DNA from: Sipunculus nudus
Taxonomy: Eukaryota; Annelida; Sipuncula; Golfingiida; Sipunculidae
DNA length: 64,000 bases
Direction of reading: 5' to 3'
Assembly: GCA_026874595.1 (NCBI GenBank)
Contig: CM049314.1
Coordinates: 75,778,300 to 75,842,299 of the forward strand
Shown here: one piece after another, positions 1 through 12,900 of the stretch
How the letters are laid out: each line of letters begins with the position of its first letter
Position numbering within the stretch: the first letter of the stretch is position 1
Program-made: the position numbers and the translations under genes
Notes under the pieces: generated by a model
Seen by the model: the letters and a program-made list of their open reading frames with translations, nothing else
What the model was told of the DNA's origin: nothing
Database searches by the model: none

Positions 1-600
1 GTGGAAGTTGGTTTCCGAGTGCTGGTTGACGAGTGATCTTGTCCCAGCGCGGGCATGTCTTTTCACAAACAATGACCAGGACTGCTATTGGCCGGTATTT
101 ACTTCCGGTTTGCAGTGCCTTATGGTCGCCCCAAATCTTTCTTGATATAATATTTAATGGAGTTTTTAGTCCAGTTAGAATACGGATAGGGATGTTTGTA
201 ACATATATTTACTAATCTTGACCCTTCTTGTCAAAGTGAGGTCCTCTGTAATCAAAATTCAAAATCTAGCGACCTTGAACTTCCGCCCTCTTGTAAGCAG
301 TGCCGCCATATTGGATATTCGCCCTCTCCTATAGTTACTTCCGCGTCTTCATAAACTGGTTATACTGCAGATAGAATTAAAATACTTGTTTCAAATGAAT
401 CTGCTTATTTACCTAGGTCCTCACGCTGCCGGCTATGGGACTCCATACGTTAAGAGTACCAGATTTCCCAGAACACAGTCTTACTTTAATAATCGCCCAG
501 TGCCGCCGTACTAATAACGATGACCACCCTCCAAGTATTCTCACTATTTGTCGGGACAGTTTTTAACTCTCTGATTTTGGTTATCATTACCTTTTTTTCA
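1..600. other. Unassigned sequence, no gene recognised
   Basis: No convincing coding region or repeat family was recognised. The first 500 bases are less AT-rich than most of the window and include a short stretch around 270-350 with repeated CCGCC and CCGCCATATTGG motifs, which could be promoter-like. There is no other support for a promoter. Confidence 0.3.
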
Positions 601-647
601 ACCAGGCATGTCTTGGGATTTAAATATTTGTGTATATACTAGTATTA

Positions 648-663
648 CCCCCCCCCCCCCCCC
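648..663. repeat. Poly-C tract
   Basis: A run of about 16 C. Similar C or G runs occur near 2,850, 5,200, 14,005, 31,343, 44,605, 61,925 and 62,540. Those at 2,850, 14,005 and 44,605 fall at the same internal position of the HL1 repeat unit, after ATTCTGG. Confidence 0.9.
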
Positions 664-719
664 AGTATCGTTTCCTTTTATTGACGCCCAACACACAAAA
701 CAAACACAGATGGTGTGGC

Positions 720-1124
720 GTGCATAAAATTATTATCTGCTTGGGGCAGAGTAATTGTATATTTTTCATGAAATTTTCTAAGTTGAGGAGTAGTAAAACG
801 GTCAAACCTGGACGAACCGCAAACGTGATCTGTAACTGGTCATTATCTGCTCACACCAAAAATCAGGCCAATATCTGCAGGCATCGCGAAAAAAGTCCGG
901 ACATGTGTGTTGAGGAGTAGTAAAACGGTCAAACCCGGACGAAGCGCGAACTCGATCTGTAACTGGTCATTATCTGCCCACACACCAAAAATCAGGCCAA
1001 TATCTGCAGGCATTGTGAGAAAAAGTCTGTACAGCTGTTTGAATTCCGAATGACGGAAGGAGGGAATGACGGACATGAGTAAAACTATATGCCCAGGCCA
1101 CTTTGTGACGGGGGCATAATAAAA
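720..1124 (-). mobile_element. HL3 Helitron-like element, truncated copy
   Basis: This stretch matches the intact HL3 copy at 32,228-33,930: the CATGAAATTTTCTAAGTT unit start, the CTGTAACTGGTCATTATCTG core, and an end made of GACGGA repeats followed by GTGACGGGGGCATAA. The last is a one-base variant of the HL3 subterminal repeat GGCGGGGGCAT. About one and a half 180-bp units are present. The hairpin end is missing, so the copy is broken on its low-coordinate side. Short open frames here simply translate the repeat. Confidence 0.75.
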
Positions 1125-1415
1125 CTGGTCAAAATTCAACTTTAACCAGATTTTGAGGCGGCTTTTGAGTACTTGCCGAAATTCTTCTTCGTAGTTCAAA
1201 GTTGATACCCCATTTATCCAAGCCTGTATACTTTGATATCATGCACGCTCTTGTTACCTCCCGTATATCGAGCCACATCTGAATAAGAGAATAAGTGCAC
1301 ATGGGCCATGATGCTCAGCTGAAATGCCGAAGGGGGGAGGGGGAGGGAGAGGGTTACAGCAGGTCTGCATAGACACACAAGATATTAAATTATTTTCAAC
1401 ATTGCTTACATTAAA

Positions 1416-2181
1416 ACTAGGACCCAAAGGTCTCGACGCTGAGCTGAATATGTCTATAAGGATATTTATCAGATTTTTTAAAATATGGGTCCTGTGATCA
1501 GTTAAAACTAAAATCTCTATCCAAACTGCACAAGTCATCAATAAACTAATTTGTGAATGCATAGGCCATGTGACTTTGTCCAAGTGACACCAAAATCAAA
1601 GGAAAAACTTTATCTATTGGCAGGTGCGCGATATGTTGAAGACGGAAGGATTGCGATGAAATGTTTTACTTAAACTGCATCCACAATCTTTTTAAAGAAG
1701 TGGGCCATGTGATCCTGACCTTTGATCTCTGGATCCTGGAATCAACAGAGTCCTTACTTTAGTGGCGGGCAATATTAAGGTCAAGTTTGAAACCAATATT
1801 CAAATCATCAGGAATCTATTATGTGGATAGATGGCCCCTTGACTTTGACCTTTGACTTTGTGTCCCCAAAATCATGAAGTTTCTTCCACTATTGGCAAGT
1901 GAGCAATACCTAGACGATGGATGGCTTGCGATGAAATGTTTGGCTCAAAATACATCCACATTCAAAGGATTTTGACCTTTGACCTCATTACTCTAAAATC
2001 GAAAGGGTTCTTCCATTATTAGTGGGTCATATATTATATAAGTCAAAATTGAATCCAATATGTCAATCCAAAGTGGTATCATCATCCGGAAACAAATTTG
2101 ATAGACATACAGGAAGACGAAAAAGGGAATAGACGGTGTGATAAATATACGGCATCCGCTTTTTCAAGCGGGGCCCTAATA
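1416..2181 (-). mobile_element. HL1-variant element rich in ACCTTGACC-like words
   Basis: Begins with a decayed HL1 terminus (ACTAGGACCCAAAGGTCTC, then GCTGAGCTGAATATGTC) and runs through sequence with repeated words such as TTTGACCTTTGACC. It ends near GGCATCCGCTTTTTCAAGCGG, a 6-bp stem hairpin. The same order of sequence recurs at 20,377-21,200, which supports a dispersed family. No coding capacity was seen. Confidence 0.5.
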
Positions 2182-2250
2182 TGCACACAAAGTTTCAGGG
2201 CACAGATGAAACCACAGTAACGAATCTGATATTAACAATATAATTTGGAA

Positions 2251-3070
2251 ACAAGTGACCCATGCGCCATAACACTCAACTGGTTACGAATTTTATCATC
2301 CGAATGCCAAATTTTGTAGGAGGTATCGCCATTCAACCGAAACTTAGCTCAGAGGTAATTGATACCACTTACAGAGACCTTATTTAAGGTTTCTCAGGAA
2401 ATTTTTCATGGACTTCCCTGGATGAAAAGTTAGAAGATTCTAGGTGCAATGGTTTTAATTTGTGCCCTGTTATCAGACAACCACATAATTTAAGGGCCTA
2501 AAAATTGTGAAAAAGTGTAAAATTCGAAAAAAAAATCAGGGTGGTACAATCAGTCTGCAGGAACATGATGAAACACTTGATGTTGAATATGCATTCAAAG
2601 GACCATGTTGATTGATGCATTAGTTGGTCAGATACTGGATATTTTGTTACAAATTTTTAACCTTTCTGCGGTGGAGGGGGTTTCATCTAAGCCCGAAATC
2701 CTTAAAGTTTGGAAAATCCAGGTGGCGATGCCAGTCTGCAGTAAATAATGAAACACTCCATGATCAAAAATTTGCATGGAAAAATTATGATGATCAATGC
2801 ATTAGTTTCAGATACCGCAGCTTTTGTATCAAATTTTTTTATCATTCGGGGGGGGGGGGGGATTTTAGAACCCCTTAGCTCACAGGGTATGGATAACAGA
2901 GACCAAATTTCCGGTTTCCAAGGAGATGTTTAAGGACCTCCCTGGATGTAAAGAAAGAAGAAGCCAGATCCAGCGGTTACGATTTGTGCCTGGCTAACGG
3001 ACGAACGGACAGACAGACGGACCACGGACAAAGGGTGATGGCTATAGCTCAGATGACTTTCAGCTTAAAA
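2251..3070 (-). mobile_element. HL1 Helitron-like element, inner copy
   Basis: Starts with ACAAGTGACCCATG, a variant of the HL1 hairpin end. It contains two HL1 unit starts (GGTGG..CAGTCTGCAG near 2,537 and 2,720), a G13 run at the usual unit position, the GACGGACAGACAGACGG tract and then ATAGCTCAGATGACTTTCAG. The final subterminal repeat is cut short (CAGCTTAAAA), so the 5' end of the element on the minus strand is damaged. Confidence 0.65.
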
Positions 3071-3131
3071 CACCAAAATTAAAAAGTGCCATTCCTAGAT
3101 CTTAGTTGAATTTCAGTCAGCTGAGCTAAAA

Positions 3132-3958
3132 ATTGATTTTTGATTATTAAATATGTTAAAATAAACAGAGATTTGGACAATCAAAGCTGATCCATTTATT
3201 TCACACTCTGCTAAAGCAAAAAAAGAAAAATTCTTTCCATTAGATCCTTATTTTATTTTTTTTTATATCAAATCTTTTTCAAGTTTTTAAAATTTATAAA
3301 TGTGCAATATAAAATATATACCTGACTATTTAAGTTTATTCACAATTACTAAATTGCATCATCATTTATCCCTCATTTAGCTCGTACAGAAACGCACTAT
3401 GCATAGATGTATTTTTTTATCACAAGAATATATATACATTTTATAAACATAAATATTTTATAAATTTGCAAAATAATAAACATGTAATTTGATTCAGAAT
3501 TCAATATTCTAAATTGCATCATTATTTATCAATAATCGGCTCATTTTATCATATTATGCAATTAATCAAATGGTTTTTAATAAAATTTAATTAATCAAAA
3601 ATATTTACCATCTTTACCTCAGAATTACTCCTTGTATAAGTATCTACAGTTTTTTTTTATATTTGAGTTATGTATAAGCTGAGTGGAAACAGCTTAACAG
3701 TTAAGAAATACAGTTCAAACAATAACAATTATTGCCTTACACTCCGTGAATATTGCTGTGTGTAGGGCGAAGGGGGTGGGGGCTGATATCAGAATTAATG
3801 TACACTTGTGACAGCTGGGCCAAAAAAATGATATGTTGTGCAAGTTTGAGTGCACCGCCCCCTAGTGGCCAATTCTGGAAACTGACCAATACGGAACTGA
3901 CCAACATGCTTGCCGAAATCGAAGATTTCCAGCAAGCAATTATGCTGATAACTTACAA
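3132..3958. other. AT-rich unassigned sequence
   Basis: Very AT-rich up to about 3,720, with no recognised repeat end. The open frame at 3,753-3,977 runs into the next HL2 copy, so I do not treat it as a gene. Confidence 0.4.
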
Positions 3959-4800
3959 ACAAGACCTACAGGCCTAATGCGAACCAGTGCAATGGTTTAT
4001 ACATCAGGTATAATTCTTCAATGCTGGTTCATTACTGTTCAAGGAGGCCTACATGTCCTGTATACGATGAAGGTATTAGAGATTGATACATATGCCCAAT
4101 AGCAGGCTGATATCCCCTCCTTAGAAATAAGCAGGGACATACACGGTGAAAAAATTATTGAAGGTGATGCCACCAGTCTTGTGAACGAGAAAGCCATCAC
4201 AGACGCATGGACAGGTCAAAATATCAGGCTGATACATCAAAATTCTGGAGTTTGATTCACTGGGCTTTCCAGGCTTAGGTGAGAAAGGCAGTTGCCCCGG
4301 GTAAACTGTGACAAAATGCTGGATCAAGCTACTGCACTGAGTGATCTCTTGACCTGCACCTGGCTAGACTGTGTAAACTTTGACCTGTACCTGGCTGCAC
4401 TGACTGAACTCTTGCATAATCTGACATGGTTGGCAGTTTGCCAAAACTAATTGATCCAGGTTGACCTTAAGTTCGAAATCTGATACAGTGTGCAGTCTGT
4501 CATAGCAATAAATAGAATGCAGCTATTGAACTGAATGACCTCTTGACCTATTCCTGGCTACACTGAGCTAACCTTTGACCTGTTGCCTAATCTGATACAG
4601 TTGCCTGTCTTCTAAAGCTATCAACTGATCCAGACTCACCTTTGGCTTGTTACAAAATCTGAAATAGTTGCCAGTCTGAAATTTGAAATCTAGTGGCATA
4701 ATGTTATAGATGCTGATAAACTGGTACCAGGCTTGCTTCACACAGCTTACATTTATGGTAAAATGACTCGATTCAATCTCCATAATTCAGCCAAAAATAA
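3959..4800 (-). mobile_element. HL2 Helitron-like element, truncated copy
   Basis: The low end is diagnostic: ACAAGACCTACAGGCCT followed by AATGCGAACC. The HL2 body follows, including the 32-bp CTGCACTGAGTGAACTCTTGACCTG-type repeats at about 4,330-4,590. The copy stops near 4,800 after ATAATTCAGCCAAAAAT, so the whole array and subTIR end seen in complete copies is absent. Confidence 0.75.
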
Positions 4801-4930
4801 TTTTTTTTTTCAATAAAAGGTATACGTTATATTGAATACTGGGCGGATCTAATGCAGCTGAGCCCATTTTGGGTCGCCGGTTACAATTTGAGGAAAAGGG
4901 TTATTTCTATTCAGTAAACACCAAGATGTG

Positions 4931-5406
4931 TTGACAGGATGTTTTTTTTTTTTTTTTTTTTTTAATAATTTTTTTTTGTGGAGGTAACCGCCTCCATTTT
5001 TTTAATGCTGACTTAACTAAGTCTTAACTAAGTATGTACATCTGCAGAGTTTCCATTTCGGTTTGGGACTACTTGACAGGGCGGTAGCACTCGCTTCCTA
5101 TCATTTTTATATCCTGGTGTCACCCAGGCCCGGTGTCTACCGCACCTGCGGGTCCTGGGTGTATAATCATCCCCATTGCTGAGTCATAACACCGAGGACC
5201 CCCCCCCCCCCAAAGACGCACTCGTATGTGAGTGATACACGGCTGTAGGACACAGCCTTCCCATTAAGCCTGCAGAGCGCTCACCCTGGGTAGGGGCCGA
5301 CCGTGAGAAACCTCACCGCCTCGGCTGAGATTCGAACCCACGATCTCCCGGCTTTGAGTCCTGCGCTCTACCCCTGAGCCACAGAAGCCGGATTGACAGG
5401 ATGTTT
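4931..5406 (-). mobile_element. tRNA-derived SINE with 14-bp target duplication
   Basis: The element occupies 4,945-5,392 on the minus strand. It begins with a tRNA-like head (GTGGCTCAGGGGTAGAGCGC, then GGGTTCGAATCTC) and ends in a long poly-A, seen as poly-T at 4,942-4,963. The 14 bases TTGACAGGATGTTT occur at 4,931-4,944 and again at 5,393-5,406, a perfect target-site duplication. The body carries a C10 run and short inverted repeats. Such elements are copied by LINE machinery and are non-coding. The head is internal to a repeat with flanking duplication, so it is not a functional tRNA gene. Confidence 0.9.
5327..5381 (-). promoter_or_regulatory. SINE internal RNA polymerase III promoter (A and B boxes)
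   Basis: On the minus strand the A box reads TGGCTCAGGGGTAGAG (within 5,363-5,381) and the B box GGTTCGAATCT (within 5,327-5,339). Both match the type 2 polymerase III consensus and their spacing fits a tRNA-like head. Whether this copy is transcribed cannot be told. Confidence 0.8.
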
Positions 5407-8105
5407 GTAAACTAACTCCAGCCCTGCCACAGGCCTGTCAATCACTCTGCCCCCAGCCCTCACCTGGGTCAATCGCGAGGTGCAAGTGTTTAATTAATGC
5501 ATGGGCCAAGTACCTCCGTGCACGAGGTGGCATGAACTGATGGTCGACGTTTAATAGCCCAATCTAATTAGCTGAGCATACAACTGATAAGCTATGGAGA
5601 ACAACCCTAACTCTAGCTAATTAGTGTGCAAGCAAGCCCGTCCTTGTGAATGATCTGTTAGTGTCATTGGCCTTTCTGTTTTTTTTCGGGTATGTTACGC
5701 CGAAACACAAATTTTTCACTTGACATCATGTTATTTCTGATATATCCTGAGCTTATCAACAGATACGTAAAATTACTTAATAATAAGCTGCTTCATATCC
5801 CTACTATAACGTGTATGATATTCATACTTTCAACATCGCAACAAATAAATATTACGCCAATACCAGACGAAACTACGATGGGCCGACGACGCAAATCCCG
5901 AATGCCACTTGAAAAACTGCAGCATGATGAATGATATCAAGAAGTCTCAGCGGGCCGAACCTACTTCCTTGATCAAACTGATGGCCAGCAACGATGAATC
6001 GTCAGATGACGGCATCTCTACGTTTACGCATGAAGAAAAATCGGTGGCCGACACCTATCGACTTTGCAGTGTTATGAACTTAACGCGCTATGTTAGCCGC
6101 TGTTGTAACAACATCTATTTTATTTAGATGCACCTTCGGATATGTGCATTCAACCAGAGAGATCTAATTGACTAATTACTAATGGACACTAATTACTATA
6201 CACACAGTTATTACGAGGTCAGTTATAACTACGCTGATTGTTAAATTTGTTGCCATTTATAGATTCCATGTAAATAAACCTTCTTATAAGATAATCGGGC
6301 TACTTCTGTGACTTGAATGTGTGTGCATGATGTATGAATGTTACAAACCATCGTCTTCCTATTCAACCCTCCAATAAACAATAAGTTCAAATTTCACATA
6401 TGACTTGTCTGTGTATGGGAGATTTGTATGATCGTTATAAACTCGTCTCTATTGTCAACTCCCAAATACCTATAATGTATGTAAACCCTGAAAAGTAAAT
6501 CAATCTTCGTTCTCCTTGAATGGCCATAGATCCCGCTCCCCTTGTTCCTGTGTGAACACGCGGTTACCTATTAGGCCCGGCTATGCACCTGTTTAGCCGC
6601 GGGTCCCGGTTGTCGGGTGCCTAGCGCACCTTGGCACTCGGCCAAAACTGTAAGCTCCGCCTACTGAAGTCGATGCACGTGGTGTTTGACACGTCGATGG
6701 CGTGACAGGTCAAACTTTTATCGTTTTAACACGTTTTTAAAACAAAATAGTCAATTAATCCATGTTATTATAGCATGGTTTGATAAGAACCACCGTCTTG
6801 ACCAAATTCATGTGACTGTCAACATGTAGTTGTGGTTAGTTACGTGTGTAGGACGAATGATCTCTACGAATATAGTTTTTGGCTATTTTCTCGAAACATC
6901 ATTTCACCTGAACACCTTATCTTTAGAGCGTTATTTCTCAGTACTTGTCCGAAACATACCATCTTTGATATATGTAATTGTTAATATGTCTTCCAAAAAG
7001 CGTTTTTTTTTATTTTACGCCTATACTAAATTTGAAGGATTTTATTAGGGTAAAAGTAAGAAATTAAATGATTTGTGAAGATTTCAAAATTAAATATTCT
7101 GTAAAATCGTAATTTTAAAACTTAACTCAATAAACAAAAAAAAAAACACCTGGGGATTATTACCTAAATTCTCGATTTTTTAAAGAAGATTTCCTGTATC
7201 TGCTTTAGTTGTGCTGGAATAAACGGTTTTTTTTGTTAAATATTAAAATTAAATTAAAATTCTTACAAATTCAAACCTATTCCTAAGAAACAAAGTTTAT
7301 TATCACCAAACTATAGAGAATTTTTTTAGCTTTCAGAAAATGTATACTTTAGGGGGAATTAAAGCGTTAGATTGTTCAATGCAAAGGAAAAACTGAAACA
7401 AAGTCAGGTCAGATGGGGGGACCAGTCCTGCCACCTTAATAACGGACGCCCCCAGGCTCATCTGCCAATCACGAAGCAGCATATTTGACTCCGCAAACTT
7501 TCGGGTTTAAAACTCTACTGAGTCTGTTTTTGTGACCAGGGATTAAGCTCTCCATGGCTGAATTAAGTCACCTTACCTACCTTGTTATGTCGGTTTAGTT
7601 TCATATGCAACTCGACTAAGAGAGTTTGACAACTCTCTGTTTTATTAAATATTCCATTAAACAGGTTTGGTTTGTTGTTTGTAAAGATTGATTTAAGTAG
7701 ACATCATCCAGTTCAAATTTTCACCAGAATTAGAAAATAAACTACAATATGACATTAAAATGCACCTTCTGACATAAAATGCCCCGTATAAACCTTGCCA
7801 AACGACTCCATTTTTTTAAGTGACCACCTGAATATAAAAACCTCACAAGACCGCCTAAAAAAGCGACAGCTTTATCAAAATCCAATTGGTAGTCATAATT
7901 TTGAGGTTTACTGTACTAGCATATCTTTTAACGAATATGAAACGTCAAGAAATACTATCCCTTCTTACCGTTATACACTCTCTGAATTTTCGGATGAAAA
8001 ATGAAGAGGCTAGGTCGCTATCGTAAACTCTTCGGTTTTCCACATAACTGCTTCTATGATCGACTACTCTGCTCGTGCTAGATGCTAATGCGGTTGCTGT
8101 AAGTA
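5407..8105. other. Mostly unassigned DNA, weak ORFs only
   Basis: No gene is recognised. Two overlapping short frames at 5,692-5,934 and 5,909-6,127 are the most gene-like: the second is polar and acidic (SSDDG, THEEKS) and is followed by AATAAA near 6,271. They have no recognisable domain and are in different frames, so they are not called. Around 7,770-7,920 the text has the style of an ancient short DNA transposon (GACCACCTGAATATAAAAACCTC and GAGGTTTACTGTACTAG). That is a weak impression. GC-rich sequence at 6,530-6,680 has no match I recognise. Confidence 0.3.
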
Positions 8106-8283
8106 ACAAGAGACCCATGGGTCTTGACGCACAGCTGACTAGCATGAAACATACGCCTTACATTTACAACAGAAACTTAGTCGTATGAAAGCCAAATTGA
8201 GATAAACTTCAGATGTAATCTTAACCTTTGACCTTCTGACAAAAATGTCAACAGTGAAGACTGAACTTATGACTTGTCAATAT
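8106..8283 (-). mobile_element. HL1-type terminus that leads into a minisatellite
   Basis: ACAAGAGACCCATGGGTC followed by GACGCACAGCTGACTAG is an HL1-type hairpin end with its subterminal repeat. About 170 bp later it passes into the 26-bp minisatellite, so this element probably used that minisatellite as its central array. Its other end was not found after 15,482. Confidence 0.6.
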
Positions 8284-8402
8284 GAGCTGTACAAGAGAAG
8301 AATCAGATCAAGCTGATCAAGAGAAATCTAACATTAAGCTGTACAAGAGAAGATTAAGATCAAGCTGTACAAGAGAAAAATAACATAAATCTGTACAAGA
8401 GA
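8284..8402. repeat. 26-bp minisatellite, left part
   Basis: About 4.5 units of ATCAAGCTGTACAAGAGAAG plus AATAAG or AATAAC. The same array resumes at 14,908, so the two parts are one array split by the HL1 element between them. Confidence 0.85.
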
Positions 8403-9932
8403 ACAAGTGACCCATGGGTCATGACGCTCAGCTGACTGGGAAGAGATTCGCAAAAGGAAATTTTATCATCTGAATGGTAGTATATACCCATTCAACTGAA
8501 GCATCAAACAGGTTAACCAACAGGCCAAGATTGTGTCTGTATTTATATATCTCAAAAACAGAGAAAAAATGCGTAAAAAATACAGGTGGCTCCAAGATTC
8601 TGCAGAAACTAATAATAAGACTTAAAGGTCAATATGCATGCAAAGAATCATGGTGATCTCTGCATTAGTTGCTCAGATACTTTAGCTTTTGTATCAAATT
8701 TTCCATTATTCTGAGGGATACTTCGGAGTCCTATAGCTTGAAGGATATGGGTAACGAAGACCTAATTCAGGTTTCCACAGACATATTTCATGGGCCTCCT
8801 TGCATGACACTAATGAAGATTCTAGGTCCAGTTGTTACAATTTGTGCCATGTAAACAGATGACAGCATCCTTAAAGGTTCCAAAAATAGAGAAAAAAATT
8901 CGAAAAATTGAATAAAATATAGGAGGCACCACCAGTCTGCAGAAACTGAAGAAACACTCCATAATCAATATCCATGCAAAGAATCATGGTGATCTCTGCA
9001 TTAGTTGTTCAGATACTTCATCTTTTGTATCAAAATGTTCATTATTCTTAGGGATACTTCGGAGTCCTATAGCTTGAAGGATATGGGAAACAGAGACCTA
9101 ATTTCAGGTTTCCACAGACACTTTTCATGGGCCTCCTTGTATGACAAGAATGAAGATTCTAGGTCGAGTTGTTAGGATTTGTACCCTGTTGACAGATAAC
9201 CACACCTTTAAAGGTCTCAAAAATTGATAAAAAAAATTCGTAAAGATTTGAAAAAATAGACGTGGCGCACCCAGTCTGCAGAAACTGATGGAATATCTCA
9301 TGATCAATATGTATGCCAAAAATCTTGACCATCAGTGTTGTATAATTGAGATACTGCAGTTTTTGTATCAAATTTTTCATTATTCTGGGAGTATTTTGGA
9401 GCCATACAGCTTAAAGGATATGGGTAACAGAGACCTAATTTCAGTTTTCCATGGAGACTTTTCATGGGTCTCCCTGTGTGTCAAGAAAGAAGATTCTGGG
9501 TCCGGTCTATACGATTTGTGCCCTGTTAACAGATGTTCATATCTTTAAAGGTCGCAAAAGTAGAGAAAAAAAATTGTAAAAAAAAAAAAACGAAAAAATG
9601 TAGGTGGTGCCACCAGTCTGCAGAAACTGATGAAACATTCCATGATCAATAATCATTAAAAAAATTATGGTGATCTCTGTATTAGTTGTTCAGATACTTC
9701 AGCTTTTGTATCACATTCTCCATTATTCGGAGCTATACTTTGGAGTGCCATAGCTCAAAGGATATGGGTAACAGAGACCTAATTTCAGGTTTCCATGGAG
9801 ACTTTTCATTGGTCTCCCTGTGTGTTAAGAATGAAGATTCTAGGTCCAGTCGTTACAATTTGTACCCTGTTGACAGATAACTACATCCTTAGAGATCTCA
9901 TAAATAGAGAAAAAAACTGTAAACATTTGAAA

Positions 9933-12900
9933 ACAAGGCCTACAGGCCTAATGCGAACCTGTGCAATTTGATTACACCAGGTTTAATGCTTCAATGCTGG
10001 ACCATTACTTTTCAAGAAAATGTGTAACATGTATATGAACATTGCAAGTACTGAACACTTAGAACAAAAAACAATTAAACAAGCATCACTGCTGCAATTC
10101 TGGCATGGGTGCACACAACACAGAAACTAGGATATGGGTAGTCAACAAGTGACTATGTGTATCCTCCAAAATCAGAGTGGGAAAGGTGAAGTGAGGCATG
10201 GATTGAGTGGCAAGGGGAAATAGAGTGAGGTGTGTTGCATAATAGCCTGGATGTCTGCAGCCGAAATATGTATGTAGGTTGCGCCACCTACCACAAAATC
10301 CAGAAAGCTGTCCAAGATGTATAAACATGCAAAATTTTAGGCAGATAAGTCAAACCACTACTGAGATATGAGTGATTTTAGCCCACGGCAGACAAACATA
10401 TGGACACTGTGCAAAAATGGTGGCAGGTGGCGCCACCAATTTTGTGTATGATTGAGAGATATGTGAGATCTATCCACATGCAAAATTTCAGGGGGATATG
10501 TCAAACCAGTCCTGATATATAAGCCTGAATGTGTGCAGCGCATACATGAATATAGGTGGCGCCACCTGCCAAAAAAATCCAGAAAGCTATCCAAGATGTA
10601 TAAACCTGCAGAATTTTAGGCTGATAAGTCAAACCGATACTGAGATATGGGTAATTTTAGCCCACGGCAGAAAAACAGACGGACGCTGTGCAAAAATGGT
10701 GGCAGGTGGCACCGCCAATTTTGTGTATGATTAAGAGTTATGTTAGATCTACACATGTGCAAAATTTCAGGGGGATACGTCAAACCAGTTCTGAGGTATC
10801 AGCCTGAATGTCTGCAGTGTATACATAAATGTAGGTGGCGCCACCTGCCACAAAATCCAGAAAGCTATCCAAGATGTATAAACCTGCAAAATTTTAGGCA
10901 GATATGTCAAACCACTGCCTATTATGAGTGATAATATCCCACGGCAAACAAACAGACGGACGCTGTGCATAAATTATTGCAAGTGGCGCCACCGCTTTTG
11001 CGTATGATAAAGAGCTATGTGAGATCTATAAACATGCAAAATTTTTGCCCAATCGGTCAAATGGTTTCTGAGATATGAGCTTGGATGTCTGCAGCATAAA
11101 TTTGAATGTAGGTGGCGCCACCTGTCATAAAACCTAGAAAGCTGTCCAGGATGTCAACACATGCAAAATTTCAGATGGATAAGTCCAACCAATGCAGAGC
11201 TATGAGTGTTTTTATCCTAAGGCAGATGAACAGATGAACGCTGTGCAAAAATGGTTGCAGGTGGCACCACCATTTTTAGTGTATCTTATAAAGCTTTCCA
11301 AGGGCTACATTTGTGCAAAATCTTTAGCCTTATCGGTTCCCGAGATATGTGGGTTTGTGTGTGGAAACATACGCACAAATGGACGCTAAGCAGAGAGGAA
11401 AGGTCAGAGGTCAATGAAAAATGAGGGCGCACCAGTTTACATGTGACTGATAATAATTCCGAATTTAAAAAAAAAATTCTGCTTAGTTGTTATAAAGAAG
11501 TTCTCTGGAAACCTATGCGGCGATGGCGGCAGCGTCAGCGTCTGACTGAAATCATAGTATCCGTAAAACTCTGTTTTGGCGGATACAATGATTGTAGCTG
11601 GCATGACCAGTCTTATATACAACGAAGAGATATATAAATATGCCCAATGTCAGACTGATATGTCAAACCCCTCCTGTGTAATAAGCAGGGACATACACTG
11701 TGCAAAAATTATTGTAGATGGCGCCACCAGCCTTGTACACTATAAAGCTACCCGATATGTATAAACATGCCAAATTTTAGGCTGATGTATCAAATTCCTC
11801 TGTAGAAATAAGAAGGCGCATACACTGCAAAAGTCAATGTTGGTGGCACCACCTGTCTTATAAGAATACAAACATGTCTTATGTGAATACCATCAAAGAC
11901 ACATAGACAGGTCAAAATATCAGTCCAATAAATCAAACTTCCCAAGAGTTTGATGCACTGGGCTGACAAGGCTTAGGTGAGTAAGGCAGTTGCCCCCGAG
12001 TGACCTGTGACAAATTGCTGCCTCAAGCTACTGCACTGAGTGAACTCCTCACCTGCACCTGGCTTGACTGAGTGAACTTTTGACCTGTACCTGGCTGCTC
12101 TGAGTGAACTCTTGACCTGTTGCATAATCTGACAAAGTTGGCAGTCTGCGAAAGCTATAAATAGATTTAGGCTGAACTTTGGTACCAAATATGATGCAGT
12201 GAGCCAAAGCTATAAATAGAATGCAGCTACTGCACTGAGGAAATCTTGACCTATACCTGGCTGCAGTTCTTCCAATCCTGGCACTGTGCCAAAATTATTT
12301 ATAGAGCTGACATCATCTTGCCTAATGGCCAACATCAAGGCACTGGCAATCTGCCAATGGTAAACCAAGTGCTGCCATCTATACACAAAAGTGGTCCCTA
12401 CTTGAAATAACTTTGAAATTTATTTTTCCAATACAAAATGCTTTTCAGCTGACTTTTTATAAAAAAGAAATCAGGAATATACGTAAAATTATTACGGATT
12501 CATACTGAATGCAAAATAAAATACAGATATATCTCACTGATGGCAAATTCTTGAATTAAGTTGAGTAGGGATACCAATAATTTATAATCAACGTTCAGTT
12601 GTCTTTACATAGCCACAGAGAGCTGAATATCCTTGATTGTAACATTGCCTGGTATGATGAATAACTTAAATCATAAATTTAAAATTTTAAAAGCTTTTAA
12701 AAAAATTTTTCTGTCAATATTAACTAAAGATAACCTGAAATCTAAATGTCTAGTGGCATGATGTAATAGATGCTGATAATATGCCAGGCTAGATGAAACA
12801 GCATAACACAGCTAACATATATGGTAAAATGACTCAATTCATTCTCCATAATTCAGCCAATAATCATTCATGTGGAACCATTAATGACAATTATTATAAG

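Larger units (their letters stand above)
1291..3131 (-). mobile_element. HL1-type element, outer shell, interrupted
   Basis: The low end shows a degenerate HL1 terminus (ACATGGGCCATGATGCTCAGCTGA). A degenerate HL1 high end (TTAGTTGAATTTCAGTCAGCTGAGCTAAAAA) lies at 3,102-3,131, directly after another, shorter HL1 high end at 3,044-3,070. Two high ends in a row and nested low ends imply an outer element holding one or two inner ones. The pairing of ends is inferred. Decay is strong. Confidence 0.5.

Noticed and set aside
5315-5392. Possible tRNA gene on the minus strand
   Set aside because: A and B boxes are present, but the unit continues into a SINE body with poly-A and target duplication, and the acceptor and anticodon stems do not fold convincingly by eye.
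6530-6680. GC-rich stretch with short inverted words (CCGCGGG, GGTGCC)
   Set aside because: I tried it as a SINE head or structured RNA, but found no A/B boxes, no consistent stem and no second copy in the window.
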